64,000 bases of DNA, from NCBI GenBank assembly GCA_023213315.1, contig JAKCPI010004485.1, forward strand, positions 62,001 to 126,000, written 5' to 3'. Below are positions 1 through 11,325 of this stretch, piece by piece. Position 1 is the first letter of the stretch, and each line of letters opens with the position of its first letter. A program made the translations under genes and the position numbers. The DNA is from Euborellia annulipes (lineage: Eukaryota > Arthropoda > Insecta > Dermaptera > Anisolabididae). Under the pieces are notes generated by a model. The model had not been told where the DNA came from, ran no database searches, and worked only from the letters and a program-made list of their open reading frames with translations.

Positions 1-101
1 CTTTTATTCTTTCGGAAAATATAAGTAAAATTTATTTTCTCAAATCGATACTAAAATTAAAATTTGAAATAATTGATTTCTCTAATTTCAATTTCTCAAT
101 G

Positions 102-356
102 AGTGGAAGATTTATTTGTTTATGGCCAAGTTAGTGGTGGCTCAATAAAACAATATATGGTATATTATATAGATTTTATTTTTGGCAGCAACTGCAGCTA
201 ACAGTTTCGATGGTTCCCTCCATCATCTTCAGGCCTAAAAATAATAATACAAACAATGTACATTAAGTTTATTTTTTCTTTCTTTAGGAACTAGTTTTTA
301 ACATAGTTTACATGTATATATATATTTTTTTTGTGAGCTTTCTTAATAAAGAATTT
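102..356 (+). repeat. Left arm of a large inverted repeat
   Basis: This stretch is matched in reverse complement by 1735-1983, with only a few differences over about 250 bases. The shared blocks include AGTGGAAGATTTATTTG at the outer end and GAGCTTTCTTAATAAAG at the inner end. The arm carries, in reverse sense, a CTGAAGATGATGG...CCATCGAAAC motif also seen in other foldbacks here. Motifs of this kind are reminiscent of the terminal regions of Penelope-like retroelements, but that link is from memory and no reverse transcriptase is visible between the arms. The element could equally be a long-TIR DNA transposon. Confidence 0.8.
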
Positions 357-743
357 GTTATTATAATTGTTTGTTACTTATATTAGAGTCGTCATATATT
401 TCTAATCATATTTTTGTTATAATTACCAAATAAAATCCTGTATCCCTTTTTTTGTATATTTTGACTTTTACCATACACGGAATATCGTGTCTGATTTGTG
501 ATGCTTAATTTTTATAGACAATAATTTTATCAAGAGACAGTTTTTGTTGTTTTCTGTAAAGTACAACGAAGAAAATTAACAATGAATATATATATATAAC
601 ATATATGGATGGGTTTGTATTGATATCATGTGATTTAGTATCAAAGTAATCTTTTATAAAATTATTTTACTTGGAAATTAATTTTCCTAATGTCAAGTTA
701 TAAAAATAAAAATAACATTCTTTGATTTCTAGTTTTTGACTTA

Positions 744-1703
744 GGGGAGAGCGGGGCTATTTCGTATAGTGAGGCTAAACCGTACAGTCTGTTTCTCGTC
801 TATTTCTCAAGATATTGAGGTCTGATCGGAGTTGCAACCTAGCACCCCATCTAGCAAGCTGTAATGTTGAGAAAGTTCCACCGAGCGCATGGTGTACCTC
901 GGATTATTGTGAAAAAAACATGTTTTGGTGAATTTTCTTTTAATTTTGAGCCTGTTTAAAATAAGAGGTGACTGGAGAACTTTTACTTATAAACTAGTTT
1001 AAATGAATTCATAAGAAACTACTCTTCTTCAGCTATCTTTTGATACCAAGTGATAACAAGTTAGGCTAAGAATTTTGAGGTTAGGACATAAAACCGCCAC
1101 AAGCTACGTGATGGGGCTAAACCGTACAGAAACGTTAGAGAAAAAAAATCAAACATCGGGAAGAAGATTGTAAAAAGTAAAGCTCGAGTGAACTCTAAAC
1201 CAAAGAACACAAGTTTCAAGACAAGGGGTTCTGTAAAATCAAGTAGCCGAAGAAAAATTAGGTTTGAAGATGATTCGTCATCAGAAGACACTGGTTCAGG
1301 TGCTGTATGTGCGGAGGGTGGGTGGGTCCATTCGGCTTGCAGTGCTGCAGAGCCTGCTGATAAATTCGTTTCTGATTCTTGTTTAAACAAATAAATTTAA
1401 AATTAATTAATTAATTTATTTTTTTCATTTCTTTTATCCTTTCATGTTATTTTCTTAGTTGTACGATATAGCCCCTCCCGTTGTACGGAATAGCCCCAAC
1501 CTCCAGGGCTAATCCGTACAAAGACACATTTTTTTGAAATTAATTAAAAATACTTATCAGTGGCATAATGTCAATTTCTTTGTTTGTAGTGGGTAGCTAA
1601 TGAACTAAATTACATGTTGTTTATTTTCTCATAATTTTAACTCAAAATTCTCTCCAGCTACAACTATTCTCCCTTAAGTGTACGGCAGAGCCCCGCTCTC
1701 CCC
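744..1703. mobile_element. Nested pogo/Tigger-like DNA transposon, 960 bp
   Basis: The ends are inverted: GGGGAGAGCGGGGCT at the left and its complement AGCCCCGCTCTCCCC at the right. Each end is flanked by TA (742-743 and 1704-1705), the Tc1/mariner/pogo target duplication. Inside, the motif GGGCTAAACCGTACA and close variants recur in both orientations (about 771, 1113, 1482, 1506 and 1679), as subterminal transposase-binding repeats often do. The element keeps only a decayed transposase C-terminus, so it is non-autonomous. It sits between the arms of the 102-1983 inverted repeat and must be younger than it. Confidence 0.8.
1092..1394 (+). pseudogene. Decayed transposase C-terminus with PHD-like Cys/His tail
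   Basis: The frame is open from an upstream stop to TAA and has no convincing start codon. A basic, Ser-rich stretch (RGSVKSSSRRKIRFEDDSSS) leads to CAEGGWVHSAC and then FVSDSC. Tigger/jerky-like DDE transposases of invertebrates often end in a comparable C-x-x-W-x-H-x-x-C...C-x-x-C zinc-binding tail. The position inside a TA-flanked element with pogo-like ends supports this reading. The DDE catalytic core is missing, so the protein cannot be active. The 68-residue ORF usually predicted here is the end of this remnant. Confidence 0.5.
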
Positions 1704-1734
1704 TACTTGTTTTTATATATATATATATATATAT

Positions 1735-1983
1735 CTTTATTAAGAAAGCTCACAAAAAAATATATATATACATGTAACCTATGTTAAAAACTAGTTCCTA
1801 AAGAAAGAAAAAATAAACTTAATGTACATTGTTTGGATTATTATTTTTAGGCCTGAAGATGATGGAGGGAACCATCGAAACTGTTAGCTGCAGTTGCTGC
1901 CAAAAATAAAATCTATATAATATACCATATATTGTTTTATTGAGCCACCACTAACTTGGCCATAAACAAATAAATCTTCCACT
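1735..1983 (-). repeat. Right arm of the 102-1983 inverted repeat
   Basis: Reverse complement of 102-356. On the + strand it contains CTGAAGA (from 1853), then GATGG (1861-1865), a six-base loop, CCATC (1872-1876) and GAAA (1877-1880), so the motif can form a small hairpin. No flanking duplication could be found, and sequence beyond the arm (about 2158-2173) again resembles sequence just outside the left arm. Confidence 0.8.
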
Positions 1984-2841
1984 TGTAGTGTTTGACATTT
2001 TATAATTAAAATTTAATATTTAATAGTTTTATATGACACTTGTTTTTTTATATTTGTATATTTTTTGGTATCTATGTTACCTATTATTTTTGTTAAAATA
2101 TTTTGGAAAATAAATGATTTTTTATTATTGTTTTTTGTAAACTCTAAACGGTTCACACACTCATTGAGAAATTTAAATAAATAATTGTACAATCCCACAT
2201 TCTCTAATTTCGTTGGCAATTAATTCTAATTAAACTGTTTTTATTTAAAATGTAGACTATATATTTTATTATTTTGAGTATAACCAAACAAGCGGATACG
2301 CTGGGGCGGATTTAGACTTGTTTCACTTTCTCTTAAAAAAAAAAAATTCGAGGTCCCTTTGTACTCGAGGCTCCGGACTCTCGCCTCTTAAATCCGCCTT
2401 CGAGTACTAGGGTACACTAAGGTATTTTATGACATGTTATCTTGCTACCTATCCTGCATACTATCCCATCTAAATTTATTTAAAATTATTAACTTTCAAA
2501 AATATCAAACTCTGGGTTCTGTATTAAAGAAATAATTTTATTGAATTATTAATAATACGATTTTAAATTATTCTTAAATCGATAAATTAAAATTTAATTT
2601 AATTTTTTTTTTAAACTAAAGCGCTAAATTATTTTATGGAAATCATACCCAAAATTTGAAACTAGTTTATCCCAAGGGCATATGCTATTACACTTACCCT
2701 AACATCCTTAATCTTCTTCTCCTCAAGATCCTCCGAATGTGTTCATTTAATAACGTCTCAAGAGACTTGCTTTAGTGGTAAAGGGTTCAAATTTGTAAAA
2801 ACCTTTAATTAATAATTATCTAATTATTATGAAAAGATTGG
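1984..2841. other. AT-rich sequence, no gene seen
   Basis: Mostly A/T runs. A short GC-richer patch at about 2303-2400 begins GGGGCGGATTTAGA and ends TCTTAAATCCGCC, an inverted pair that may mark a worn-out MITE. The ORFs here are low-complexity and show no family motif. Confidence 0.5.
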
Positions 2842-3290
2842 GGAAAAAAATCTGGTGGGACAGCATACAACTTTCTTTTATCTTCGGAAATCGAAAGTTG
2901 TTTTTTGTGATTGTCACACCAGATTTTTTCTGTCGACATACTTACTGTATATTTAGTATCCGACAGTGGGATGCATTTGAAGACTTTCAAGATATAAAAT
3001 TTATAAACATGGGAAATATAAGATTTCAAGGGCAAAATGAGAATATACATTTCAAAGAGCATCTAAAAATTTATTGATTTTTGAATTTTAATTAAAATAG
3101 TTCGAACGAATTTTGAGAAGATCGAAAAAAAACTGAAAAAGTGCATCTGTAAAGTACTAGTACTCTTTGGTCGATTTTGTTCAAAAGCTTGGTGTCAGGT
3201 CCCAGGGGGTGCCTAACTTAAATATAAAATTACAACCTCTTAGTTCTTTTCGTTCTTAAGATATTTTGTTCACAGACACTCACAGACACA

Positions 3291-3338
<48 letters not shown>

Positions 3339-3441
3339 CAGACCATGTTGCTAAAATCACTTTTTTGGATTCAGGGGACCTCAAAACGTGTATATCCATC
3401 AAAATCTCGACATCGAATTTTTGACTTTAAACCAATGCAAT
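2842..3441 (-). mobile_element. Family A repeat, nearly full copy
   Basis: Family A is a non-autonomous element present many times in this window. On the strand of the element it starts TTTACTTTCTCTTACC, continues through GATGTCGAGATTTTGATGG and ACGTTTTGAGGTCC, has a variable microsatellite, and ends in a hairpin of about 90 bases bounded by AAATCTGGTGTGAC and its complement. This copy is diverged and in reverse orientation. The short ORFs read here come from the repeat and are not genes. Confidence 0.75.
3281..3334. repeat. (CA)n(GA)n microsatellite inside family A
   Basis: About 25 bases of CA repeat run directly into about 25 bases of GA repeat. The tract occupies the same internal position as the GT/GGGT tracts in the copies at 18179, 34571 and 62167. 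Confidence 0.95.
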
Positions 3442-3480
3442 CAACTTTCAACATTTCGGCTATAGTTAGTATTATCAACC

Positions 3481-3574
3481 CAAAAATCTGGTGTGAATAG
3501 CACAAAACACAACTTTCAATTTCCGAAGAAGGTAAGAGAAAGTTTTGAGCTGTGTCACTAGTCACACCAAATTA
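3481..3574 (+). mobile_element. Family A terminal hairpin fragment
   Basis: It starts AAAATCTGGTGTGA and ends TAGTCACACCAAATT, with AACACAACTTTC and GAAAGTT facing each other around GGTAAGAG. This is the 3' hairpin of family A, separated from the rest of the copy. Confidence 0.7.
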
Positions 3575-4224
3575 ATTTAATTCTTAAGTTCCCCCGTTTT
3601 TCGTTTTTACAGACAATCTCTATTTGAGATTGCCATACATACCTTTTTTCTTTCTGGCCTTTGTTTGTTTAATGGAGTCGCCTGTTAGTTAGGCAACCGG
3701 AATGTTTCCTAGCTACAGGTTTAAAACGTTACGCACCGCGTTTGAAGCCTTGCGCAACGTAATGGAGGGCACAATGCGTGTTTAGCCAGCGTTTTACGTA
3801 CCGACTCTTTTTCACATTTATTTGGTATTTAAATAAATTCATTTGATCCGAACCCACACTCCTTGGGTTTTAGGTTATCAATATTGACATTTAACAACAT
3901 CTTTAACCCTTCTGCAACTGAGGGGGGGGGGATTTTTATTTGTTTAATATTTTAAATATTTTTTGAAAAACAAAGGGAGGAATTCTTTTTTGATCAATAA
4001 AATCTTTAAAATAAAGGAAAGAATTTTGAGTAAGAGATTAAAGAAAAAATAAATGTACATATCCTTTCTCTTCTCTCTCTGCATTCATTCAAAGGTTTTC
4101 CACCCCTTCTTTGTTTGTTTAAAGGTTCATAATTACAACAAAACCAACAACTGCTTGGTTTGGAGAGAGAAAAATTTTTGGACTCCATTTTGCATTTAGA
4201 TTTCTTAAAAAAAAAAAAACTTCG
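3575..4224. other. Unassigned, GC-richer patch in the middle
   Basis: Positions 3650-3800 are visibly richer in G and C than the flanks, with several CpGs (ACGCACCGCG, TTGCGCAACG). No open frame, splice pattern or repeat relative was recognised. The remainder is AT-rich and includes a G-run near 3925. Confidence 0.4.
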
Positions 4225-4445
4225 CTTTATGATTAAATTGTATATTTTAAGAGAAGAATATTTTGAAGAGAGAGTATTAGATTTATATCGAAATTTTGAC
4301 GGAAATACACGTTTTGAGGTCCCTTGAGTCCAAAAAAGTGGGTCCCGCAAATTGGTCTGTCTGTGAACAAAATATGCATGCTGGCCATTTGTACTTTGGG
4401 CCGCCGGATCGCAGCCGTCCCATGCGACAAAAATATATTTATTGT
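4225..4445 (+). mobile_element. Family A fragment joined to a degraded SINE head
   Basis: Positions 4260-4365 match the 5' half of family A (GAGAGAGTATTAGATT, CACGTTTTGAGGTCCC, TTGGTCTGTCTGTG). From about 4370 the sequence switches to a worn tRNA-like SINE segment similar to 30380-30440 (ATGCTGGCCATTTGTAC, GCGACAAAAATATATTT). The ORFs on both strands here are repeat-derived. Confidence 0.6.
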
Positions 4446-4484
4446 ATTTGAAGAAGCGAGATATGGATATTATCCAGGAAGGCA

Positions 4485-4946
4485 GGTTCAGCCAAAAATT
4501 AGAAGCCTCTTGATGCTCACAGAATACCGAGACGTTTCGGGTCACATTTATTCTCTATCATCAGTCTTTGATTCTTAAATAGTCCAGAGTTAGTGAAAGT
4601 TAAACGGGGGCGATACATTTAATTTGCTTGTACTGTCCTTTGGGCAAATAAGGCTAATCGGATAAGCTGCGAATTACGAATCTAGAGTTGATAAACAACT
4701 CGGGTTCAAATCCCACTTGAAAATTTTGAAACATTGCCAATGTCTCCTCCGTCTCCCTGTAATTGGAGTTATTCTCTGTTGAAAAAAAATAATAATGGCG
4801 ATGAATACACATTGGCTTTATTTGGGAGTATGGACTCTTGGCTATTTAACAGTAAGAATCAACGACTGATGATGGGACAATAAATTTGATCTGAAACATT
4901 TCGGTATTCTGTGAGCATCCGGAGGCTTTAAATTTTTGGCTGAACC
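4485..4946. repeat. Foldback element with CTGATGAT...CGAAAC motif
   Basis: The arm 4485-4582 is matched in reverse complement by 4842-4946. Shared blocks are GGTTCAGCCAAAAATT, GATGCTCACAGAATACCGA and ATCATCAGTC. Each arm carries the motif CTGATGAT...GAAAC. The loop holds a tRNA-like segment (4642-4720). Confidence 0.75.
4642..4720 (+). mobile_element. tRNA-Arg-like segment, probably a SINE head
   Basis: GGCTAATCGGATAAGCTGCG resembles the D-arm/A-box of arginine tRNAs, and ATTACGAATC sits where an ACG anticodon loop would lie. GGTTCAAATCC (4703-4713) is a good B-box in a T-arm-like context. There are extra bases between the anticodon arm and T arm and no clean acceptor stem, so it is more likely a SINE head or tRNA fossil than a working tRNA. 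Confidence 0.4.
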
Positions 4947-5049
4947 ACCTTTCAGTATAATATTTTTTAAATTGAATATGCTACCAATCAATAATTATGG
5001 AGGGGGTCTAAATGGCCGAAAAGGACCTTAAAAAAATGTATATTCATTT

Positions 5050-5277
5050 TTTGAAGCATACTTTACTCTTGTACTTCATAAGAAAGATAGAAACCCTGAT
5101 AACTTATATAAATTTTTTGTTTATAAATTTAACATCTTGAATTTTAATATATGTTATCAGCGGAAATTAAATATATGTCGTCACAAAACATCTGATGTGA
5201 CTATCACTGAACTCCTCTTTCAATTAGTGAAGTTAAGAGAAACTTGTGTGCTGTGCGACCAGTCACACCAGATTTTT
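5050..5277 (+). mobile_element. Family A, 3' part
   Basis: It contains ACTTTACTCTTGTACTTCAT, the region before the hairpin, and ends GACCAGTCACACCAGATTTTTT. The upstream part is replaced by a SINE tail (AATGGCCGAAAAGGACC, about 5011-5027). Confidence 0.75.
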
Positions 5278-6098
5278 TAATTGTTGTTTTTTTTCAATTG
5301 TTATTGTTTTTGGATTATATAAATTTTAGGTACTTTTTATAATTATAAAAAAAAATATTGATAATAAAAAATATTATGTGGGCCATTCATTCTTTCATAT
5401 TATTACTTAACAGGGGTTTATTTTGTTATAAACTTTCATAGTTAAATATATATTATTTTTTTTTATTATAAAATTTATCTGGCATATAAATTTAAGTACA
5501 AAATAATGGGAAAGAGAGAGTGTATAATATAATATAAACAACTCTTTATTCACTAGTTATGCTTTTCTAAATTTCAAGAAGATATTTCAAAGCAGTTTTG
5601 TGGACCATTTATAATTTTAGAAGCACTCTTTTTTTTTTCTTTTAATTTTTAAACTTCAAATAAAATGAGAAAAAGAGAAAGTAAAAAGGTAACAAAACTT
5701 TCCAGCTCTTCTTAATAAAAATTAACCAATCGTTATATTACTATAAATCTTATTATTATAGACCGGTTCTAAAAGGCCTCAATTGCTGAAAAAGAATTCA
5801 AATAAATTTAGTAGTGAGGATAACCAGGCAGCCAAAAAACAATAAAGAAAATAATATAAATAAAATAAATAATAATAAATAATAAATTTAAAAATATAAT
5901 CTTTAGAGACACAAACAAGGAAAAAACACTTTGATATTATAGCCTTTCATTAATTTCCTTACTAATTTGTTAATTATTAATTAATTAATTTTTTTATGTA
6001 TTTGAACCCTTTGTCATTAAAGCAAGTCCCTTGAGTCCTTATTAAATGAACACACTTTAGGTGGATTTTGAAGAGAATACGATCAAGGATTTTAGGTT
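5278..6098. other. AT-rich sequence, no gene seen
   Basis: Long A/T runs. A worn SINE tail may be present at 5770-5815 (AAAAGGCCTCAATTGCTG). Nothing else could be assigned. Confidence 0.5.
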
Positions 6099-6340
6099 CA
6101 CAGGCGTAGCACCTGGTGAGGATATTGTGGTGAAATGAAATTAATTAGCATTTTCGGCATCTTAGGCCATCTAGACTTACACTTTCATAAATAAATATAT
6201 AAAGACACATTGTATTAATTTTATAGAAAATTAAAAAAAAAATTTCCATGATTTATGTGATGAGTTAAGTTAACCTACTTATATTTTTAATTTTTTTTTT
6301 TTTAACCGGTGCGGGGCGCACTCTCTTAGCTACGTCACTG
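6099..6340. mobile_element. hAT-like MITE, CAGTGGCGTAG group
   Basis: It begins CACAGGCGTAGC and ends GCTACGTCACTG, imperfect inverted ends related to those of the elements at 14919, 20660 and 42392. Flanking octamers are TTTAGGTT (6091-6098) and GTTAGGTC (6341-6348), identical at six of eight positions, as expected for an old 8-bp hAT duplication. The interior is AT-rich and non-coding. Confidence 0.5.
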
Positions 6341-6894
6341 GTTAGGTCAAGTGTAATCGCATATAATTATTTGAAACTTGATTTTTATAATACTTTATTG
6401 TCTGATTTTTTTTTATAAATTCAAAACAAAATTTTCAGATTTACCTTATACAGTATAATTGTGATTTCTTGTCACGAAACGAAATAGAGAGACACCTTTT
6501 AAAATTAGGGATTTCTACTATTTTATATAAAGCTACACTCTCTCGATAAATCCTCTTTTTTCAGTTCCTTTGAGTCATATACTGAAAGAAACTGGATAAA
6601 TAATTCATTGCACAGGCCGTTAGCTCTGCAATTGCTGCCAACCCTCAGAACACATTTCTATTATTTTTATTTATTGGGTCATTTCACATCATCTTATAAA
6701 TATTAGCTCATAACGATACAAAATTAGTCAAAGGGGTTGAACATTATTATCGTTTTTCACATTTCATTCACCATCGTCTTAATTTTTTTTTTTTTTTTTA
6801 TTATTATTAAATTGCCAAAATATAATAACAACAATAATATCAATAAATTCACTCGATTTATAATCCCTCGTTTTCTTCCATCATGTTGAGCCAT
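6341..6894. other. AT-rich sequence, no gene seen
   Basis: Low-complexity A/T tracts. No open frame or repeat relative recognised. Confidence 0.5.
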
Positions 6895-6986
6895 AGAATT
6901 CAAAAATCTTGACATCGAATTTTTTGACACGAATCCAATACTTTCTCTCTATAAATTTCATATACAGGGTAAGAGAAAGTAAAAAT
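6895..6986 (-). mobile_element. Family A, 5' terminus
   Basis: It reads, in reverse sense, the 5' end of family A: GACATCGAATTTTTTGACA, then CCAATACTTTCTCTCTA, and finally GGGTAAGAGAAAGTAAAAA, the inverted end. Confidence 0.75.
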
Positions 6987-9620
6987 ATTTCTGAAAGAAT
7001 TAAATTAACTTTTTTTTTAATATTGAAGTGGATAAGTTATTTCTGAGGCAACGTTTGCGGCAGCTAAGCGTTCAGGTTATCTATCTTCAGGGCTCTATTC
7101 TCTAAACTGCCGGACATTAATTAGTGCTTCTGATTGTTTTTTTTTTAATGCCCCACCATTTCTTTATATCCACAACAGTCAATCACTTCTATTCTAATTT
7201 AATAGATTTTTACTTTCTCTTACCTATGTGTATATATGTAATATATAGGAATTCCCCTACAACTTTCTAAATTAAATCTTATTTAGGAAAATGACTTTCT
7301 CTGCGGAAATATAAAAAAAATTGGATAATAATAGATTTTTTTTTTCGTTCTAGAAAAAGCTCTCCCTTGCAATATTTTTAAATTAGCTTGAAAAGAAAGA
7401 TTCTCTTGTTGCAATGGAATTACCGGTATATTTTTCTCAATTCATCCATCTCTAGGTGAGAGATAGATAGCATTTTATACTAATGGTGGATGAGCAGAGC
7501 TGTTTTGTAAATCTGGATCCACGTAGGCTCGAAGGGCTCTGGATTTATATTCTTCCCCCCTCTTTGCATCGACCCGTTTGCTTTTATGGAGCAATAAATG
7601 TGCGAGTTTGGCAAGGTGCATGAGGACACAACGCACAGGAATCATACGTGCCATCATGCCTCGTGCAAATCACTGCCACCACCGACAATTGCCAAGACAG
7701 TTGTAAAAAACCTACACCCGTCACCATTGACTTTATTGATTGTAAATTTCCTCTTTTATTGTCAGATCGTGTTTGTATTAGCATTATTATATAAAATTCT
7801 TCATAATGAACTTCTGAATGTGTTTATCTGCGTTTACTTGATTCTCATTCAGTTTTTTTTTTTTTTTATACATATTTCAAAACTTTATATGGCCTATAAA
7901 GTAGTCTTCACTTTCTTTAGAGGTGCAAAAAAAGAAAAATATAAAAATTTATTCTTCATTATGACCAAAGCTGTTGTTCTCAAACTAATTGACTTGCGTC
8001 CCTTCTCGTATTTTTTAAATTTGCTTCCTTTGCTTGAAAATTTGCTTCTTAACTTTCAAAATATTTTTTTATAATCTAAACCTATTTTATTTCATCTGAG
8101 GGTATATTTGTTTCACAAAATACTTTTTTAACACCCCCGTTTAGGGGTGTAAACTCTCGAATTTTATATTAATATGAAGTATATTTTAAATGATATTTGA
8201 TTTTTCAAAATTGAAATTCAACGATTTTTACTATTGGCTAATTTTAAAAGTGGTGTAAGTCCATTTGCAGCCCGTAAATATATATTAATTAATTCAAATT
8301 CGCCTAAATCAAATTTACTGGTATATAACCAAATTACATATTGATTGCCAGATTTCATATAATTGGCCTAGAATTTTAAATTAACAGATATGCTAACCTT
8401 TCATTTTCTAGAAACAATAGAAAATGGACTTACATCACTTTCAAAATAAACGTCCATATATTGAGTAGGCTATATTCAAAGTATAATGTCAATATTAATA
8501 AAATTAAGTAAACATACACATTTTATTTTTTGATAATTTAAAAAAGTTAGAATTATTAAAGAAATTTTTCTTTGAAGTCGAAAAAGAGATAATTAACTCT
8601 TAATGAAATATGAAAATGATGATTTCCTTCCTTCTTTTATATTATTTTCAATGCTTAAAAGAAAATATAATTAGAATATTTTTTAAATTTGTATTAAAGG
8701 AAAAGAGAGAGTTTAAATAATGGGAGTGATTATACACATTTTTCCAATTAATTTAATTAGTCTGCTAAATTAAATCTTTTTCATCATAGATATAGTATAA
8801 AGGCCCTCATACACGTGAAGGGCAGGGCGTCCTCAAGGATTTCCTCGAGGAAAATATTATTGAATTTCAATCAGGATTTTTTGGCCTCGCCTCCACCATA
8901 CACGTTGAGGATTATATTTGAGTTCCGGATTCAAATTAGAATTTATAAAGACTTTTGTATTATTAACTAAAAAAATCATATTATTATTATTTTTGTACAA
9001 AGAAGGGAGGAGAAGGGTCCCCTCCCCTGAGACATCTAGTGATTTTATGTGGGATATATCTCATTCAAATTTTTATTCATGAAGATGACCATTCTGAGAT
9101 TCAACTTTGCTTTATTATCACATAGCTGCAAGTCATGGGCCTTTACAAGTGTAGTTTATTAAAATACAAGACATTTTAATTAATATTCTCTTAATGTAGT
9201 GTTAGAGATCAAATAAAAAATAACCCATATTTATAAACTTTAAAACACTTTCGCAGTAAGATTTCTTCCAGCTTGGCTTTCTTTAATATCAAAGCTCATT
9301 CTCCATTTTTTCACAGTCGGCTTATTTTAAATAAAAAGTTAATTAAATGAAATTTGCTACTTTAGTAATTTTATCCGTGTGGTGGAGCTTATTACGGTTG
9401 TGTGGTCTTTAAAATGCATAACAAAAATGCTGTTTGTGTCGGTGAATTTTTTTTTTTCTGGAAGAATCAGCGCGTTTAATTAAAACGCAGCGAACAACAA
9501 TGATTTTGAAGAAAAAGGTAGCATCATGTGTTGCTTATAAACTATAAATGTAAAAAGATTTTATCTTGGAAAATTAAAAATAAATGAAATAAATTTGAAA
9601 ATTTGAAAAAAAAAAAAAAC
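6987..9620. other. Unassigned stretch with one GC-richer island
   Basis: Positions 7490-7740 are richer in G and C (ATCTGGATCCACGTAGG, CTCGTGCAAATCACTGCC) and carry overlapping ORFs on both strands, none with a recognisable motif. Positions 8810-8940 contain two short blocks, CTCATACACGTG and CCATACACGTTGAGG, that could be remains of a DNA transposon. The rest is AT-rich. No gene could be supported. Confidence 0.45.
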
Positions 9621-10150
9621 TGGAAAAGTTCAGCAGTAAATTTTTTTCAAAAGCTTCGGGTCACGTGCCATGAGGTACCTAACTTAAATATCAAATTTCA
9701 ACCTACTAACTTAAATATCAAATTTCAACCTACTAGCTCTTTTCGTTCTTGAGATATTTTGTTATCAGACATGGTGCGTGCGATTCCTCTCAATGTTAAC
9801 GACTCCTCTTATTGTTAATTCGTAACCTTCGAGACTTTGTTTTTGTTTTGTGGAGCTAATAAAAATTTATTTAGTTTGAAATCATGTAAGCAATGACAAG
9901 CGCGGCCAATGTTCAGGATTGGTGACCCCGTGTTGAACGTCCCCAGGTAGAGAGCGGTACTATGTAGGGCCTATTTATAAAATAATATATTAATAAATAT
10001 ACACCCTTAAATGGCCTCTGTAGCCGAAAAGGAGTTGCCACAGACAGGACCCACACTCTAAGCTTCAAAGCGTGTATTTCCATCAAAATCTCGACATTTA
10101 TTTTTGATATGAATTCAATAATTTCTCTCTATTTATTAACGGAAAGAGTA
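9621..10150 (-). mobile_element. Family A, broken copy
   Basis: Reverse-strand family A is recognisable at 9600-9775 (CTGGAAAAGTTCAGCAG, ATGAGGTACCTAACTTAAAT) and again at 10060-10140 (AAAATCTCGACATTTAT). Between them are a duplicated 25-base block around 9695-9735 and a SINE tail (AATGGCCTCTGTAGCCGAA, near 10012). Confidence 0.65.
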
Positions 10151-10259
10151 AAATTATGGTTTTATTGTTAGGCAAATTTAATTATGATATATGATAGCAC
10201 TCACCCAGGACTGAATGTATTCAGGAAAGGTGTAAATAGGCCACTGGAGTCCAATAGAA

Positions 10260-10360
10260 AAACAAAATATATAAAAATATATAATTTATTTAAATTTCAA
10301 CTTCTCAAACCGCCTGGTTTCGACCGCACTGCCGCAGGTCTTCCTCAGTGAGAAGAAATC
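10260..10360 (-). repeat. CTGAGGA...CGAAAC motif locus
   Basis: On the reverse strand the order is CTGAGGA, one spacer base, GACC, loop, GGTC, then GAAA. GACC and GGTC pair, giving the same layout as the motif at 1853-1880. It is followed by an AT-rich tail. It is probably the end of a retroelement or foldback related to those at 102-1983 and 42641-42988. Confidence 0.45.
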
Positions 10361-11311
10361 TAGAATTGCATTATATTAGGTCTAAAAGATTTTATTTTTA
10401 ATTTACATTAAATATTTACCTTAAGGGTGTGAGTGCATCCACAAATCTCTAAATCTCCCTAAATTTATTTGCCAACCGTCTCTCATGCCCCTGTTGAGTC
10501 AACTAACTAGATTTAGATTTATCAATCATTGAGTGTTCAAATTTTTTGCATTTCAGCATTATTGTTAAAAAAAAAAAAAAATTGAAATAAGATACGTTTA
10601 AAAGTGCCTGGACCTCTAATCACTTTGAGTATCATTAATGTTTATAAGGCCTAAGATGCCGAAAAGAAACATTTATTATTATTATAACACAATTTTTTTT
10701 TCTTTAGGGACTCGAATTGAATAAAGACAGACAGCTTTGCAAGCAAATGGTGTACATTATTACAAGGCACCGCCGGCAAGTGCTGCGCCTCTGGTGTCCA
10801 TTCTATAGCTAAACCCTTTTGTTAAAATGAAATTAATCTTTAAATTAATCAAACAAATTTCATAAAATTAGTATAAATATCACGAAGGGGACAACCTAAA
10901 GGGGGAGGGGAAGGGGCCTAAAAGGCGTCCCCCTCCTCGAAAAAGCAAAAATTCAAATATATGGTCTATAAGGGGCCTCGAATGGGATTGGAGAAGAAAG
11001 AGAGCGAAGGTAATGAGTGCGAGTGAGATGGAGAGAGTCGCTTAAAGATGCTGAGTCACCATCCTTGGTGCACACAAACCGGATTCCAAACAATGCGCGC
11101 GACGTCATCTTTTCTTAGAATCTATTAAAGAGAGAAATAAAAATAAAACTATTTTTTTTTATATTCATCAAATTAGAAGAAAAAAACAAATTAAATAATT
11201 TAAAAAATAAATATGAAAAAATTATTTTAATAAAGGAAATAAATATATTCTAACTTTTGATTGATTAAGGTGATTGATTGTGGTGGGATTTATTTATTTT
11301 TCTTCCTGAGA
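10361..11311. other. Unassigned, with a GC-richer island at 10885-11115
   Basis: A SINE tail (AAGGCCTAAGATGCCGAAAAG) lies near 10647. Positions 10885-11115 are GC-richer and include TGAGTCA and GCGACGTCATC, which resemble AP-1 and CREB sites, but such short matches occur by chance. No open frame stands out. Confidence 0.4.
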
Positions 11312-11325
11312 CGGGTGTTAAAGTT

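Noticed and set aside
1853..1880. Confident hammerhead ribozyme call
   Set aside because: There is an extra base between CTGANGA and stem II, and stems I and III and the cleavage triplet are not evident. It is reported only as a motif to test.
4642..4720. Functional tRNA-Arg gene
   Set aside because: It has a B-box and a tRNA-like middle but extra bases in the variable region and no matching acceptor stem, and it sits in a foldback loop.
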